Assembly (NCBI GenBank): GCA_005884925.1
Contig: VAYU01000005.1
Location: 1-44,931 of the forward strand
Direction of reading: 5' to 3'
DNA length: 44,931 nt
Source: Actinomycetota bacterium
Lineage (GTDB): Bacteria > Actinomycetota > UBA4738 > HRBIN12
Positions 1 to 9,121 of the stretch are shown in pieces (position 1 is the first letter of the stretch; each line of letters opens with the position of its first letter). The position numbers were made by a program, and so were the translations under genes. The notes under the pieces were generated by a model. It was not told the DNA's origin. It made no database searches and worked only from the letters and a program-made list of their open reading frames with translations.

Positions 1-2534
1 CGGATGTCGTGGTCGGAGTCGGCCATCGCCTCTTCGACGACCCGGTTCACCAGTGACTCCATGTCGGTGCGCCGGATGTTGAGCTTGATCGAACCTGATG
101 CCAGCCGCTCGGCATCGGCGATGTCGGCGACCAGGTTGTCCAGCCGCCGGGCGTGGCCGGTGAGCTGCTTGATCAGCTGCGCCTGGTCCTTCTGATCCTT
201 CTTGTGCTTGAGGAGCTGCGTGATGCCGTTGATCTTCGCGACCGACTTCTTGGCATCGAGCGAGAGCTCCCTCATGAACGGCGTGGTTCCTCGCCGGTCC
301 TCGACCGGCACCTCGACGACGGCGTCCTGCTCGTCCAGGGCGACGGCATCGGCCGTCTCTTGCTCGCGCGTCTCGCGGAGCGCATCGGACATCTGGTGCA
401 TCCGGAGGTCGCCTTCGATGACCTCCAACCGGTTGCGAGCCGTGATCAGATCCGTCTCCAGCTCCTTCACCCGATCCTCGGCCGCGATCAGCTTCTCGGT
501 CTGACCGGCGAGGCGCTCCTGGGTCACCTGGAGCAGCTGGTCGATCTGAGCACGGCCTTGGTCGTCGGCCAGTTCGAGCTGACGCCGCGCCTCGAAGTCC
601 TGGAGGCGGCGGTTCAGCTCCGCGTTCTCCGCGACTGCGTCCTCGAGCTGACGCACCAGCTTCTCCGCCCGCGCCTGCTGGGAGGCACGATCACGATCGG
701 CCTTCATCGTGACGTCCTCGGTCTCGGCGTTGCGGAGCCGCTCGGCTTCGAGCTCGGTCCGCATCTGCTCGATCGTCCCGTCGGCGCGCGCCAGATCCTC
801 CTGCAACGCGGTGAGGGAGCGGCGCATCTCGTCGGCCTCCTTGCGCGCCTGGCCGACCGCCGCCGTGCGCTCCTTGACCTCGGCGGTGTGACCCTTGAGC
901 TCCCCGCGGATCCGTGCGATCTCGTTGTGCGCCTCCAGGAGCTGCTGCTCGCGGCTCGCGGCCTCGGCGCGAGCGGCCGTGACGTCCTCGCGCACGCCCT
1001 GCAGATCGTGTGCGGCTGCGTTCGCCGTCGTCTCCGCGTCGGCGATCCGTCCCCGCAGTTCCGTCTCGCGTTGTTCCAGCTGGCTGCGGTAGGACGCCTC
1101 GATCTCCTCGAGCTGGCGCTGGAACTCCTCGCGCGTCGCCCGGACCTTCTCCTCGAGCTCAGCCTCGCGCTCCACGAGGTCGGCGCGATGGGACGCTCTC
1201 CCGCTCTCGAGCTCGGCCTTCGCGGCGCGGAGCTCGTCCTCGAGCATCGCTGCGCGCTGCTCTTCGTTGCGGAGCGCGCGGAGCTCGGTGTGCGCATCCG
1301 CGAGCTCACGCTGAGCACCGGCGAGTTGCGACTCCGCGTTCGTGAGGGCGTCTCGGATCTGCAGCATCTCGACGTTCGCCGCGTCCAGCTCCTCCTGCCC
1401 GTGGGAGGTGGTCGTGGCCGACGCCCGCATCGAGGCGAGCTCTCGACGGGTCGCGTCGAGTTGCTCCTTCGTCACGTCGAGCTCAGCGTTCAAGCCGATC
1501 GCTTCGAGCTCGGCCTCGCGCAGTCGCAGATCCTGCTCGTCGTCGTCGACGACGCGCATCGCTTCCTGGATCGTTTCCTGGAGCTGTGACGCGAGACGCT
1601 CACGCTCCTGTGTGACGGTCCGCAGCTGGAGCTCGAGCTCATGGACCTGTCCCTCCGCCCGCAACGCCCGCTCCTCGATGCGTGCGTCCGGGGTCGCGGT
1701 CGACCGCGTCTCGCGGTCGAGCTGCTGGAACGACTGGAGCTCTTCAAGCGTCTTGCGGTACTGACCCTGGAGGAGCGAGAGCCGCTCTTCCGCGGCGTGT
1801 GCCCGCTCCTCCGCGCGCCGTCTCGCCTCGCCTTCCTCCCTGAGTCCGGGATGGGGGGCGGCCGTCCGCACGGGTTGCGGGATCATGACGGGCCGCGTCT
1901 CCATCCGAGCGTCCGTCGTTTCGCTGACCACCGCGAGGAGCCGCGCGACACCGAAGACCGCGACGGCAAGCAACACCAGCAGTGCGAACAGGAACAGCGC
2001 GTTCGTCCGCCAGGGACCGGCCGCGCTCGCGATCGGCGCGTCGGGGTGGGTGAGCTCGACGACGGCCGGGCCGCCGACGCCCGAGCGGAACCGCAGCGGC
2101 AGCTTGACGGACAGTGTGCCGTCGAACTCACTCGTGAGCGGGACACCGCGGAGGGCTTCCTTGATCGAGTCCTTCTCACCGGGGAGCTGGGTGCCGATCC
2201 TGCTCGCCGCCGTCGAGTACAAGATCGTACCTTCGGGGGAGTACAAGGTGACCGACTCGAAGTCGCTGGGATCGATCACGATCGACTGGATCTGGGCGGT
2301 GAGCTGGCTGGCACGTTCCGCCGATGCCGGACCGGTGAGGTCGGCGGGGGTGAACGCGAGCGTGAGCGAGCTATCGGTGATCGTCTGTGCCTGGTGGACG
2401 ATCTGATCCTGCACGGCATGACGCGCGTGGACGCCCATCAGGAGCGATCCGATGATGCCGAGCACGAGCAGCGCCCCGAGCGCTGCGAGCAGCGTTCGCG
2501 CGATCCTCCCGTACCCCTTCAACGAAGCGATCAT
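1..2534 (-). CDS. Membrane-anchored coiled-coil sensor protein with a histidine-less HisKA-like domain (partial, C-terminus off the left edge)
   Basis: The reading frame is open from an ATG at 2532-2534 to the window edge (844 codons), so the C-terminus is missing. In order it has a TM helix (about residues 13-35), an extracytoplasmic region of about 140 residues that could be a PDC/dCache-like sensor, a second TM (178-200), and an extremely long charged coiled coil (about 230-735). A segment from about 751 then aligns well with HisKA/DHp helices (FMRELSLDAKKSVAKI, then ARRLDNLVADIADAERLASG). In a normal kinase the motif is S-H-E-L-R-T-P; here it is S-L-D-A-K-K-S, so Leu759 replaces the phospho-accepting His. 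Any ATPase domain would lie beyond the edge. The family architecture suggests a signalling or scaffolding pseudokinase; the ligand and partner are unknown. A GAGGGGAC ribosome site precedes the ATG. It could instead be a polar scaffold that merely re-uses a DHp dimer. Confidence 0.75.
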   Translation of the reverse strand, partial: MIASLKGYGRIARTLLAALGALLVLGIIGSLLMGVHARHAVQDQIVHQAQTITDSSLTLAFTPADLTGPASAERASQLTAQIQSIVIDPSDFESVTLYSPEGTILYSTAASRIGTQLPGEKDSIKEALRGVPLTSEFDGTLSVKLPLRFRSGVGGPAVVELTHPDAPIASAAGPWRTNALFLFALLVLLAVAVFGVARLLAVVSETTDARMETRPVMIPQPVRTAAPHPGLREEGEARRRAEERAHAAEERLSLLQGQYRKTLEELQSFQQLDRETRSTATPDARIEERALRAEGQVHELELQLRTVTQERERLASQLQETIQEAMRVVDDDEQDLRLREAELEAIGLNAELDVTKEQLDATRRELASMRASATTTSHGQEELDAANVEMLQIRDALTNAESQLAGAQRELADAHTELRALRNEEQRAAMLEDELRAAKAELESGRASHRADLVEREAELEEKVRATREEFQRQLEEIEASYRSQLEQRETELRGRIADAETTANAAAHDLQGVREDVTAARAEAASREQQLLEAHNEIARIRGELKGHTAEVKERTAAVGQARKEADEMRRSLTALQEDLARADGTIEQMRTELEAERLRNAETEDVTMKADRDRASQQARAEKLVRQLEDAVAENAELNRRLQDFEARRQLELADDQGRAQIDQLLQVTQERLAGQTEKLIAAEDRVKELETDLITARNRLEVIEGDLRMHQMSDALRETREQETADAVALDEQDAVVEVPVEDRRGTTPFMRELSLDAKKSVAKINGITQLLKHKKDQKDQAQLIKQLTGHARRLDNLVADIADAERLASGSIKLNIRRTDMESLVNRVVEEAMADSDHDI

Positions 2535-2670
2535 CCCCGTCCCCTCACTGCCACCCGTCGTGTCGCACCGCTCGTTCGAACTGGTCTCCGAAGGTGGTTA
2601 TCGGCAGGGTTCCATGCGAGCTTCAGCGGCAGATCGGAGTAGGGCCATCGGCCGACACGAGAGGAACGCC
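2535..2670. other. Intergenic region between sbcC and the coiled-coil sensor gene
   Basis: This 136-bp gap lies between two genes that both run on the minus strand. It should hold the promoter of the coiled-coil protein and perhaps a terminator for sbcC. I see no convincing -10/-35 pair, no strong hairpin and no small ORF in it. Confidence 0.4.
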
Positions 2671-5202
2671 CTAGGCCGGGCCGGCGCCGGACACCACGCG
2701 GGTCGCACCCGTGAGGACGTCCTTGTCGAGCACGATCAGGTCCTCCATCAGCTGCCGCATCTGCTCGACGTGGGAGACCACGACGACCAAGCGATCGACG
2801 TCACCCGCCACGAGGCGGCCGATCCCGTCCATCGCCCGGTCGAGGTGCTCGGCATCGAGGCTCCCGAACCCCTCGTCCAGCAGGAAGCTATCGAGGCGGC
2901 CACCGCTGCGCGTGACCATCTCGGCAAGCGCGAGCGCGAGGGCGAGCGATGCGAGGAAGGTCTCGCCGCCCGAGAGCGATTCCGCCGTCCGGTCCGCCGC
3001 GCCGGCGTTCATGTCAAGGACGTGGAAGGCGTCGTCGTTGCTGAAGCGGTAGGCCCCGTCGGTCAGCTCCTCGAGGTGGACGCTGCCCAGGTCCGCGAGG
3101 GCGGCTCGCTCCTCCTCGAGGAGGTAGGCGAGGAACCGTGACGGCTGGAGATCGGCCGCGAGCCGCCGCGCGAGGTCCCGAGCGCCTGTCGCGACGACCA
3201 GGCGCGCCTCGAGGTCGGCGCCCGCGGCGAGGGTCTCCTCGATCGTCCGGACGCGTTCGGCCGATGAGGCCGCGGCGGCGGCCGCATCGGCGACGACGCG
3301 CGCGACGTCCACGTCGGGCGGAAGGTTGAAGGCCGCGAGTTCGGTGGCGACGGCCTCGGTCGCCGCATGGCCCTCCGCCGCCGCCCGGTCGCCGGCCTCT
3401 GCGGCCTCGGTGAGACGCTCGACGAGCGTCTCACCGAGCTCGACGTAGGAGCCCCGGACATCGTCCGCGGCGGTGCCGACCGGGCGGGCCTGCCCCAGCA
3501 GCCCCCAGGCCGACGCGAGCTCGTTCGCGAGGGTCGCGAGCCCGCGGCCCGCTTCGTCCGCGCGGGCGCGGCAGGCTTCCAGGCGGGTGCGGGCCGCGTC
3601 GGCGGCAGCCGACGCGGCCCGCACCTCGGTCTCGGCCAGCTCGAGCTCGTGCTGGCGTTCGTCCAACAGCGCCCGCGGATCGCCGTCGCCGAGCCGGTCG
3701 ACCAGCTCGCTCTTCGTCGTGGCGAGCGCGGCCTCGGCGTCCCGAGCCGCGTCCTGGCGCGCGGCGAGCTGGAGCGCGAGGGCGGCCGCCCGTTCGGCCC
3801 CGGCCGCCGCCTGCTCGAGGGCGGTTGCCGAGGCGGCGGCCGCGTGCTCCTTGGTGCTCCGCGCCCTGCCCTCGACCGCCCGGGCCTTCGCGAGTGCGCG
3901 GTCTGCGGCCGCGACCTTGGGGGCGGCGCCGGCACGCGGGAGCTGTTCGACGACCCGGTCGCATACCGGGCAGGGCTCGCCGGCGGTCAGCTCACGTCGG
4001 AGCTGGTGCGCCATCTCCGCGTGTTGCGTGACGTGCAGCGTCGCCTCCGCCTGGGCGCGAGCGGCCTCGGCTGCGTCGAGGGCGGTCGCCGCCGTGTCGA
4101 GCGCGTCGCGTTTCGTCGTCGCCGTTCGCGCGAGGCTCTCCGAAGCGGTCCGTGCGGCCTTCAGCTCCTGCGCGGCGGTCTTCACTGCCGCCGCCGCCTG
4201 TTCGACGGTCTTCGCTTCGTGATCCAGCTTCTCGACCAACGCCGCGAAGGCCTGGAACGCCGCGTGGCCGCCGACGCGCTCCGAGATCCCTTCGAGCTCG
4301 GCCTCGGCGACCTTCCTGGCCTCGTCGGCCGCCGTCACATCCTCCTGGGCGCCACGGACGGCGTCGGTGGCGGCCGCCGCGTCGTCGGCCACCTCCTCGA
4401 GTCGCTCCGCCGAGGGGAGCGCGGCCGCCGTGGCCTGGAGCTGGGCGGTCCGCGCCGATGCCTCGGTCGCATCGCGTAGCGCGGCGTCTCGCGCGTGGGC
4501 CAGCACGTCGAGTCGCTCCCGGGCAGCGTCGAGGCCGGTGTGCCGCGCCGACGTCGCCGTCGCTTCCGCGCGCGCCTCGTCCAGGCGCTCGCGCGCCTCG
4601 TCCAGCCGCGAGCCTTCCCGCGCGAGCCCTTCGAGCTCGAGCTCGACGCCGCGGACCCGGTCCTTCGCCGCCGCGAGCGCGGCATCGAACCGCTCGTAGC
4701 CGAAGACGCCCTTCAGCACCGCGTTGCGATCGGTGGGCGTCGCCTTCAGGAACTCCGCGAACCGGTTCTGCGCGAGCAGCACCGACCGGCAGAAGGCGTC
4801 GAACGTCATCCCCAACAACCGCTCGACGCGCTGGCGCACCGGCCGCTCCTGCAGGACCGTCTCGAGCACCTCGGCGTCCTCAGCGTCCTTCGCGAGGCGT
4901 TCGAGTCGATGCTGGCTCTGGCCCTTCCGGCGGAGCGCGCGCTGGGCCCGCCAGACCTGACCGTCGACCTCGAACACCAGTTCGACGTGACAGCCGTCCT
5001 CGAGCTGGTGGATCAGCGACCGGGTGTCGCGTTCGAACGACGGCGTCTTGCCGTAGAGGGCGAAGACGACGGCGTCGAGGATCGTCGACTTGCCGGCGCC
5101 GATCGGCCCGACCACGCCCACGAGCCGTCGGTCCCGGAGGTCGAACGTCGTGCGCCCCCGGTACGAGCGGAACCCCTGCAGGGTCAGCTCACGCGGACGC
5201 AT
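2671..5202 (-). CDS. sbcC: SbcC/Rad50-type SMC-like ATPase, nuclease complex subunit
   Basis: The 843-residue product is the ATPase subunit of the SbcCD (Mre11-Rad50) complex, which binds DNA ends and hairpins and gates the SbcD nuclease. The N-terminal ABC half carries Walker A (GPIGAGKST, residues 32-40). Ala/Arg-rich coiled coils flank a zinc-hook CPVC at 411-414. The C-terminal half carries the ABC signature LSGGE (743-747) and Walker B LLDEGFGSLD (774-783), with a switch His in VVSHVEQ. All key motifs are intact. It is shorter than E. coli SbcC (about 1050 aa) because the coiled coil is short. The ATG lies inside the end of sbcD (14-bp overlap), indicating translational coupling. Confidence 0.95.
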   Translation of the reverse strand: MRPRELTLQGFRSYRGRTTFDLRDRRLVGVVGPIGAGKSTILDAVVFALYGKTPSFERDTRSLIHQLEDGCHVELVFEVDGQVWRAQRALRRKGQSQHRLERLAKDAEDAEVLETVLQERPVRQRVERLLGMTFDAFCRSVLLAQNRFAEFLKATPTDRNAVLKGVFGYERFDAALAAAKDRVRGVELELEGLAREGSRLDEARERLDEARAEATATSARHTGLDAARERLDVLAHARDAALRDATEASARTAQLQATAAALPSAERLEEVADDAAAATDAVRGAQEDVTAADEARKVAEAELEGISERVGGHAAFQAFAALVEKLDHEAKTVEQAAAAVKTAAQELKAARTASESLARTATTKRDALDTAATALDAAEAARAQAEATLHVTQHAEMAHQLRRELTAGEPCPVCDRVVEQLPRAGAAPKVAAADRALAKARAVEGRARSTKEHAAAASATALEQAAAGAERAAALALQLAARQDAARDAEAALATTKSELVDRLGDGDPRALLDERQHELELAETEVRAASAAADAARTRLEACRARADEAGRGLATLANELASAWGLLGQARPVGTAADDVRGSYVELGETLVERLTEAAEAGDRAAAEGHAATEAVATELAAFNLPPDVDVARVVADAAAAAASSAERVRTIEETLAAGADLEARLVVATGARDLARRLAADLQPSRFLAYLLEEERAALADLGSVHLEELTDGAYRFSNDDAFHVLDMNAGAADRTAESLSGGETFLASLALALALAEMVTRSGGRLDSFLLDEGFGSLDAEHLDRAMDGIGRLVAGDVDRLVVVVSHVEQMRQLMEDLIVLDKDVLTGATRVVSGAGPA

Positions 5203-6349
5203 CGGCCACCTCTTCGAGCACCTCGCGGAAGAGCTCGAGCAGGCCTGAGGGTGGTTCTTCGCCCGTGTCGCGCCGGTAGTAGTCGGCGTACTGCTCGTCG
5301 TCGCCCGGTCGTGGTCCCGCGGAGCGCGCGCGGCGTTCCCCGGCCGGTCGGTACGGCCGGACGTTGACCAGGAAGGGGAAGGTATCGGCGGCGCGCCGGC
5401 CCAGGTCCGAGTCGATCCCCCCGACCCGCACGGTGAGGTCGAGGAACGTGTCGCGGAGCTCGTCGATCCGCGCGTCGATCTCCTCCCAGGTCCCCTCGGC
5501 GCGAACGAGCGGGCGCCCGGATGCGAGCGGGACCGACGCCACCGTGGCCAGCCGGCCTGGCTCGGCGTCCACGATCACGACCCGCTTGGTCTCGCCGGCC
5601 TCGCCGAAGTCGAGGGGAAGGAGCGACCCGGCGTACTGGCCCGGAACCGGCGAACCGGGGATCGCCTGCGGTGCGTGGATGTGACCGAGCGCGACGTACT
5701 GAGGCCCAGGGGGGATTGCGTGCGCCGACGCAACGTACGCGCCACCGACGTGCAGCTCGCGCTCGGAGCCGCCCACCTTGACGCCGCCGACCATGAAGTG
5801 GGCCACGAGCAACGGGACCAGGTCCGTTCCGGCGCGCGCGACGAGTGCAGCGTCGAACGCCGCGCAGAGGGCGGCGATGCGCTCGGCGTACTGGCCGTAC
5901 CACTCCCCGGCATCGCGCATGAAGTCGACGACCCGACCTTCGCGAAGGAACGGGAGGCAGCCAACCAGGGCGGGCACGCCGAGCTCTTCGGGCCCCAGGA
6001 CGCCGCCCTCATCGGGCCGGCGGATCGACCCGAGCAGGTGGATGCCCCGGCCCTGGTGACGCACCAGGGGCGCGAGCGCGTCGAAGAGCTCGGGGGAATC
6101 GTGGTTCCCGGCCACCGCGACAACGGGCCGATCCTCCGCGAGCCGCACGAGACCACCCAGCCCGAGCGCGAGCGCGTCGACCGGAGGGATCGGCCGGTCG
6201 AAGACGTCGCCGGCGACGAGCACGAGGTCCACCTCGTGCTCGGTCGCGATCCGGGCGACCTCCTCGAGGGCGGCCGCCGTCTCGGAGGCACGATCGTGCC
6301 GCCCGAGACGGCGGCCGACGTGCCAGTCGGCGGTATGCAGGATCCGCAT
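5189..6349 (-). CDS. sbcD: SbcD/Mre11-type metallophosphoesterase nuclease
   Basis: The 386-residue product is the nuclease partner of SbcC. It has the calcineurin-like phosphoesterase motifs in order: HTADWH at 5-10 (D8, H10), AGDVFD at 46-51, GNHDSPE at 81-87, then AHFMV and LGHIHAP near the end of the catalytic domain, so the two-metal site is complete. The C-terminal third is the capping/SbcC-binding region and ends in a charged tail. It sits between herA and sbcC, overlapping sbcC by 14 bp and separated from herA by 55 bp. The start was chosen because MRILHTADWH is the standard family N-terminus. Confidence 0.95.
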   Translation of the reverse strand: MRILHTADWHVGRRLGRHDRASETAAALEEVARIATEHEVDLVLVAGDVFDRPIPPVDALALGLGGLVRLAEDRPVVAVAGNHDSPELFDALAPLVRHQGRGIHLLGSIRRPDEGGVLGPEELGVPALVGCLPFLREGRVVDFMRDAGEWYGQYAERIAALCAAFDAALVARAGTDLVPLLVAHFMVGGVKVGGSERELHVGGAYVASAHAIPPGPQYVALGHIHAPQAIPGSPVPGQYAGSLLPLDFGEAGETKRVVIVDAEPGRLATVASVPLASGRPLVRAEGTWEEIDARIDELRDTFLDLTVRVGGIDSDLGRRAADTFPFLVNVRPYRPAGERRARSAGPRPGDDEQYADYYRRDTGEEPPSGLLELFREVLEEVADASA

Positions 6350-6404
6350 CAGCTGGGGGGACGCCGCGGCGGAGGGCGGATGGCGCCGAGGTGGGGCGCC
6401 CTCC

Positions 6405-8153
6405 TCACGTCAGCCCGGCGAACGGATCGTCACCGGCGTCCGCCACCTCCTCCTTCCTGGTTGCCCACGGTGGGAACGGGAACGTCACCACGAGCGGAAC
6501 CGGGATGGCGGGCTGGCTGACGACCATCGTCCCGGGCTTCAGCAGCCGTGCCCGAGCCCGCGTGGACGGGAGCATCCATCCGTACTCGGCGCGCTCTGCC
6601 TCGGCCGAGTCGAGCCGGCCGGTCACGCGGATCGCAGCGTTCTCCAGGACCTCGGGAGCGACGCGACTGGCCGTCTGCTGCGCGCCCACCAGCAACACGC
6701 CCAGGGAACGGCCGCGCTGGGCGATATCGATGAGCATGTCCTTGAGGGGGCCCGTTCCCTCCCGGGGGGCGTACTTGTTGAGCTCGTCAAGGACGATCAC
6801 CGACAGCGGGAGCCGCTGGCCCGTGTCTTCCTTCTCTTGGAAGGTCTCGCGAAGGAGCGCACCGACGACGAAGCGCTGGGCCTGTTCGTGCAGCGATTGG
6901 ATCGCGACGACGGTGACGTTGGCGGCGCCGCGGTCGATCCTTCGGTCCGTGTCCGATCGGACGAGATGCCCGAGCCGAGCCGAAGCCGCATGGAGCCGGC
7001 GGAGGAACGCGGCAACGGTGCCGGGCATCACGCGTGCCGTCCATGCAGCGTCGGCCTCCGAACCGTCGTGGGGCTCGAGATGGATCTCGAGTGCGCGTAC
7101 CAGGGAGGGGAGATCCGTGATCACCACGTCGGCCTGCGCGGCCGGGATGCGGTCGTTCCGCGACCAGGCGTGACCGTCGGGGGCCTGCGCGGGGTCGCGG
7201 AGCGCCACGGCTCCCGGCATGCCGTCGACGCCGACGGCCCACCGTTTGAGCTGCAGCTGGACGCGTTCGCGGATGAATGGGATCTGGTTCTTCGCATCGC
7301 TCGCGTCGGTGAAGCAGAACTCGAGCAGGTCCTGGTCGATGAACGCGCGGGGCGTCCAGGAGAAGACCTCCACACCCTCGAAACGACCGCCGGTGTCGGG
7401 GACCACGACGTCGCCGCTCTTGCGCCGCGGCGGCGCCCAGAACCGAACGCTGGGGAAGGGAGCGGGCTCGACGCCGAGCGCCGACCACCCCTCTCGGGCG
7501 CCCTCGTGCGCGTCGAACAACCGGTTGGGGCGGTCGAGCCAAAGCAGGTCCTCACCTTTGACGTTGAACACGAGGACGCGGAGGTTGGCGGCGCCCGAGC
7601 CCACCACCTCCGGGGTCGAGGTCAACATCCGCAGGAAGAACAGGGCGAACGAGGTCTTGGTTGCCACCCCCGAGATCCCACTGATGGACATGTGCCCGCC
7701 CTTGCGCCCATCGAAGAAGTCAAGGTCGACGTGGACGGGGGCGCCGTCGCGGCCGAGCCCGATGGGTAAGGGCCGCTCCATCTCGTCGGCGTAGAGGGCC
7801 TTGCGGCGTTCCTCGCCGGTCGCCCGCGCGACCTCCTCACCGGGGTCCGCCGACACCCAAACCTCGGGATCGACCCGCGTGACGGCGACCCGGGCCGTTC
7901 GGACCTTCGCCGCCGGCATGATGCCGAGCTCCGCGATCCGGTGCGTGTCGGACTCGTACTGCGCACCCTCGTACACCGCTTCGGCTTCCGTGATGACCCC
8001 GTAGGTCCGGATCTCTCCGACCTTCGGCACCTCGGTGCGCACGACGATCAGGTCGTCGAGTTGGAGGTACTCCTCTTCTTCCAGGACGACGCGGAACTCC
8101 GCCGTGGTCGTGTGCTCGGATCCGAGCACACGACCGACGCGATCGTGGCTCAC
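6405..8153 (-). CDS. herA: HerA-like hexameric ATPase/translocase (DUF87 family)
   Basis: The 582-residue product matches the HerA/FtsK-superfamily ATPases that partner NurA in DNA end processing. The N-terminal 120 residues form the HAS-barrel-type domain. The P-loop is at 159-168 and is unusual: GISGVATKTS has one more residue than the normal G-x-x-G-x-G-K-T and lacks the Gly before Lys. Walker B is VIVLDELNK (452-460), followed by AQRGRSLGVLLVGAQQ (478-492), the usual place of the arginine finger and sensor. The last residues, DPFAGLT, are acidic/polar. Its ATG overlaps the nurA stop as ATGA (8150-8153), so the two are surely co-translated. Nucleotide binding despite the P-loop variant is likely because everything else is conserved. 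Confidence 0.88.
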   Translation of the reverse strand: MSHDRVGRVLGSEHTTTAEFRVVLEEEEYLQLDDLIVVRTEVPKVGEIRTYGVITEAEAVYEGAQYESDTHRIAELGIMPAAKVRTARVAVTRVDPEVWVSADPGEEVARATGEERRKALYADEMERPLPIGLGRDGAPVHVDLDFFDGRKGGHMSISGISGVATKTSFALFFLRMLTSTPEVVGSGAANLRVLVFNVKGEDLLWLDRPNRLFDAHEGAREGWSALGVEPAPFPSVRFWAPPRRKSGDVVVPDTGGRFEGVEVFSWTPRAFIDQDLLEFCFTDASDAKNQIPFIRERVQLQLKRWAVGVDGMPGAVALRDPAQAPDGHAWSRNDRIPAAQADVVITDLPSLVRALEIHLEPHDGSEADAAWTARVMPGTVAAFLRRLHAASARLGHLVRSDTDRRIDRGAANVTVVAIQSLHEQAQRFVVGALLRETFQEKEDTGQRLPLSVIVLDELNKYAPREGTGPLKDMLIDIAQRGRSLGVLLVGAQQTASRVAPEVLENAAIRVTGRLDSAEAERAEYGWMLPSTRARARLLKPGTMVVSQPAIPVPLVVTFPFPPWATRKEEVADAGDDPFAGLT

Positions 8154-9085
8154 GAGGTCATCCGTTCATGCACCGCTTCGCGGAGCGCGCGATACACGAG
8201 GCCGGGCTCGCCCATGCGGTGTCGGAGCTGCCGCTCGAGCCCGGCGATCGGCACGAGGTTCTGTGGTGCGCGGGGATCCAGATGGGGCTCGGACGCGACG
8301 AGCGGGAGCACGGCCGCCGTACGGTCCGCGAGCCGGATCACCTCGGCCGCGGGGAGCTGCCCGCTGGCTTCGCACCGGACGACCCCGGACCACGCATGGC
8401 CACCCCGGACGTGCGCCAGCCGCACGTACCACGAATAGCGGCGGTACTCGGAGATGGTGAACAACGGGGTACGTTGGCCCGGTCCGAGCGCGGCGACCAC
8501 GGCGTTGCGCTCCGCAGGCAGGTACGTCACGCGATGGCTCTTGATCGATCCCACCGCGGGCACGGGTGCCAACTCGTTCAACGGTCCGTCGGCGATCACG
8601 AAGCTGTCCTCGGCGGCGGCGGTGGCGACATGGCCCTCCGCCGTCCGCATCTTCGTCTGCAGCGTCCGGACCAGGCCGGCGGGATCCGTGTCCGGGGTGG
8701 TGGTCGTGGCGTACGGCGGCTCGAGGGCCACGGCCGGGAAGGTCTCGGACCGACCGCCCGCCAGCACCGCCCACCGCCCGATCCGCTCGCCGGCGATCCA
8801 TGACCGGCGGGCCTCGCGGTCCCAGACCGCCGCACCGACCGCGAACGTGCCACAGATCCCGGGGACGGGACCGGACGGATCGTCGAGCGTCAGCCGTGCG
8901 TCGACGCGACGGACGCCGTCGATGAAGGCGATCCGCGGGACGCCGTCGTCGACGCCGTCGCGCGGGGTCCAGTCCTCGGTCTCGATCGACGTGTCGACCG
9001 ACCCCTCGGCCGGCGCCAGCGCCTCGTCCGGATCCAACGGAGCGCCGTACTCGGGCGACCACCCCTCGACGAAGATCCGTGCCAT
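8150..9085 (-). CDS. nurA: NurA-domain 5'-3' nuclease
   Basis: The product of about 311 residues carries NurA hallmarks. A first motif FIDGVRRVDARL (about 54-65) supplies the metal-binding Asp residues, FVIADGPLNE is a second acidic block, and the C-terminal DPRAPQNLVPIAGLE...LRHRMG is typical of the family. In archaea NurA works with HerA to resect DNA ends together with Mre11-Rad50; the same four genes are contiguous here. I chose the ATG at 9083-9085 over an upstream GTG at 9107-9109 because a TAGTAT -10 element (9093-9098) ends 7 nt before it, implying a leaderless transcript, and because MARIFVEGW begins the recognisable domain. The 3' end overlaps herA by 4 bp. Confidence 0.85.
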   Translation of the reverse strand: MARIFVEGWSPEYGAPLDPDEALAPAEGSVDTSIETEDWTPRDGVDDGVPRIAFIDGVRRVDARLTLDDPSGPVPGICGTFAVGAAVWDREARRSWIAGERIGRWAVLAGGRSETFPAVALEPPYATTTTPDTDPAGLVRTLQTKMRTAEGHVATAAAEDSFVIADGPLNELAPVPAVGSIKSHRVTYLPAERNAVVAALGPGQRTPLFTISEYRRYSWYVRLAHVRGGHAWSGVVRCEASGQLPAAEVIRLADRTAAVLPLVASEPHLDPRAPQNLVPIAGLERQLRHRMGEPGLVYRALREAVHERMTS

Positions 9086-9092
9086 CCGCCGG

Positions 9093-9098
9093 ATACTA
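9093..9098 (-). promoter_or_regulatory. -10 element TAGTAT for the nurA-herA-sbcD-sbcC operon
   Basis: TAGTAT on the minus strand matches the TATAAT consensus at 4 of 6 positions and ends 7 nt before the nurA ATG, placing +1 at or next to the A of the start codon. No good -35 is visible at 17 nt. The same arrangement recurs at several other starts in this window. Confidence 0.55.
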
Positions 9099-9121
9099 CC
9101 CACGGCCACCGACGCCTCCGC

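Noticed and set aside
153-1589. Long plus-strand open frame over the coiled-coil gene
   Set aside because: It is a shadow of the minus-strand coding frame: Leu/Arg/Glu-rich low-complexity product with no domain, while the opposite strand gives a coherent TM, coiled-coil and DHp protein.
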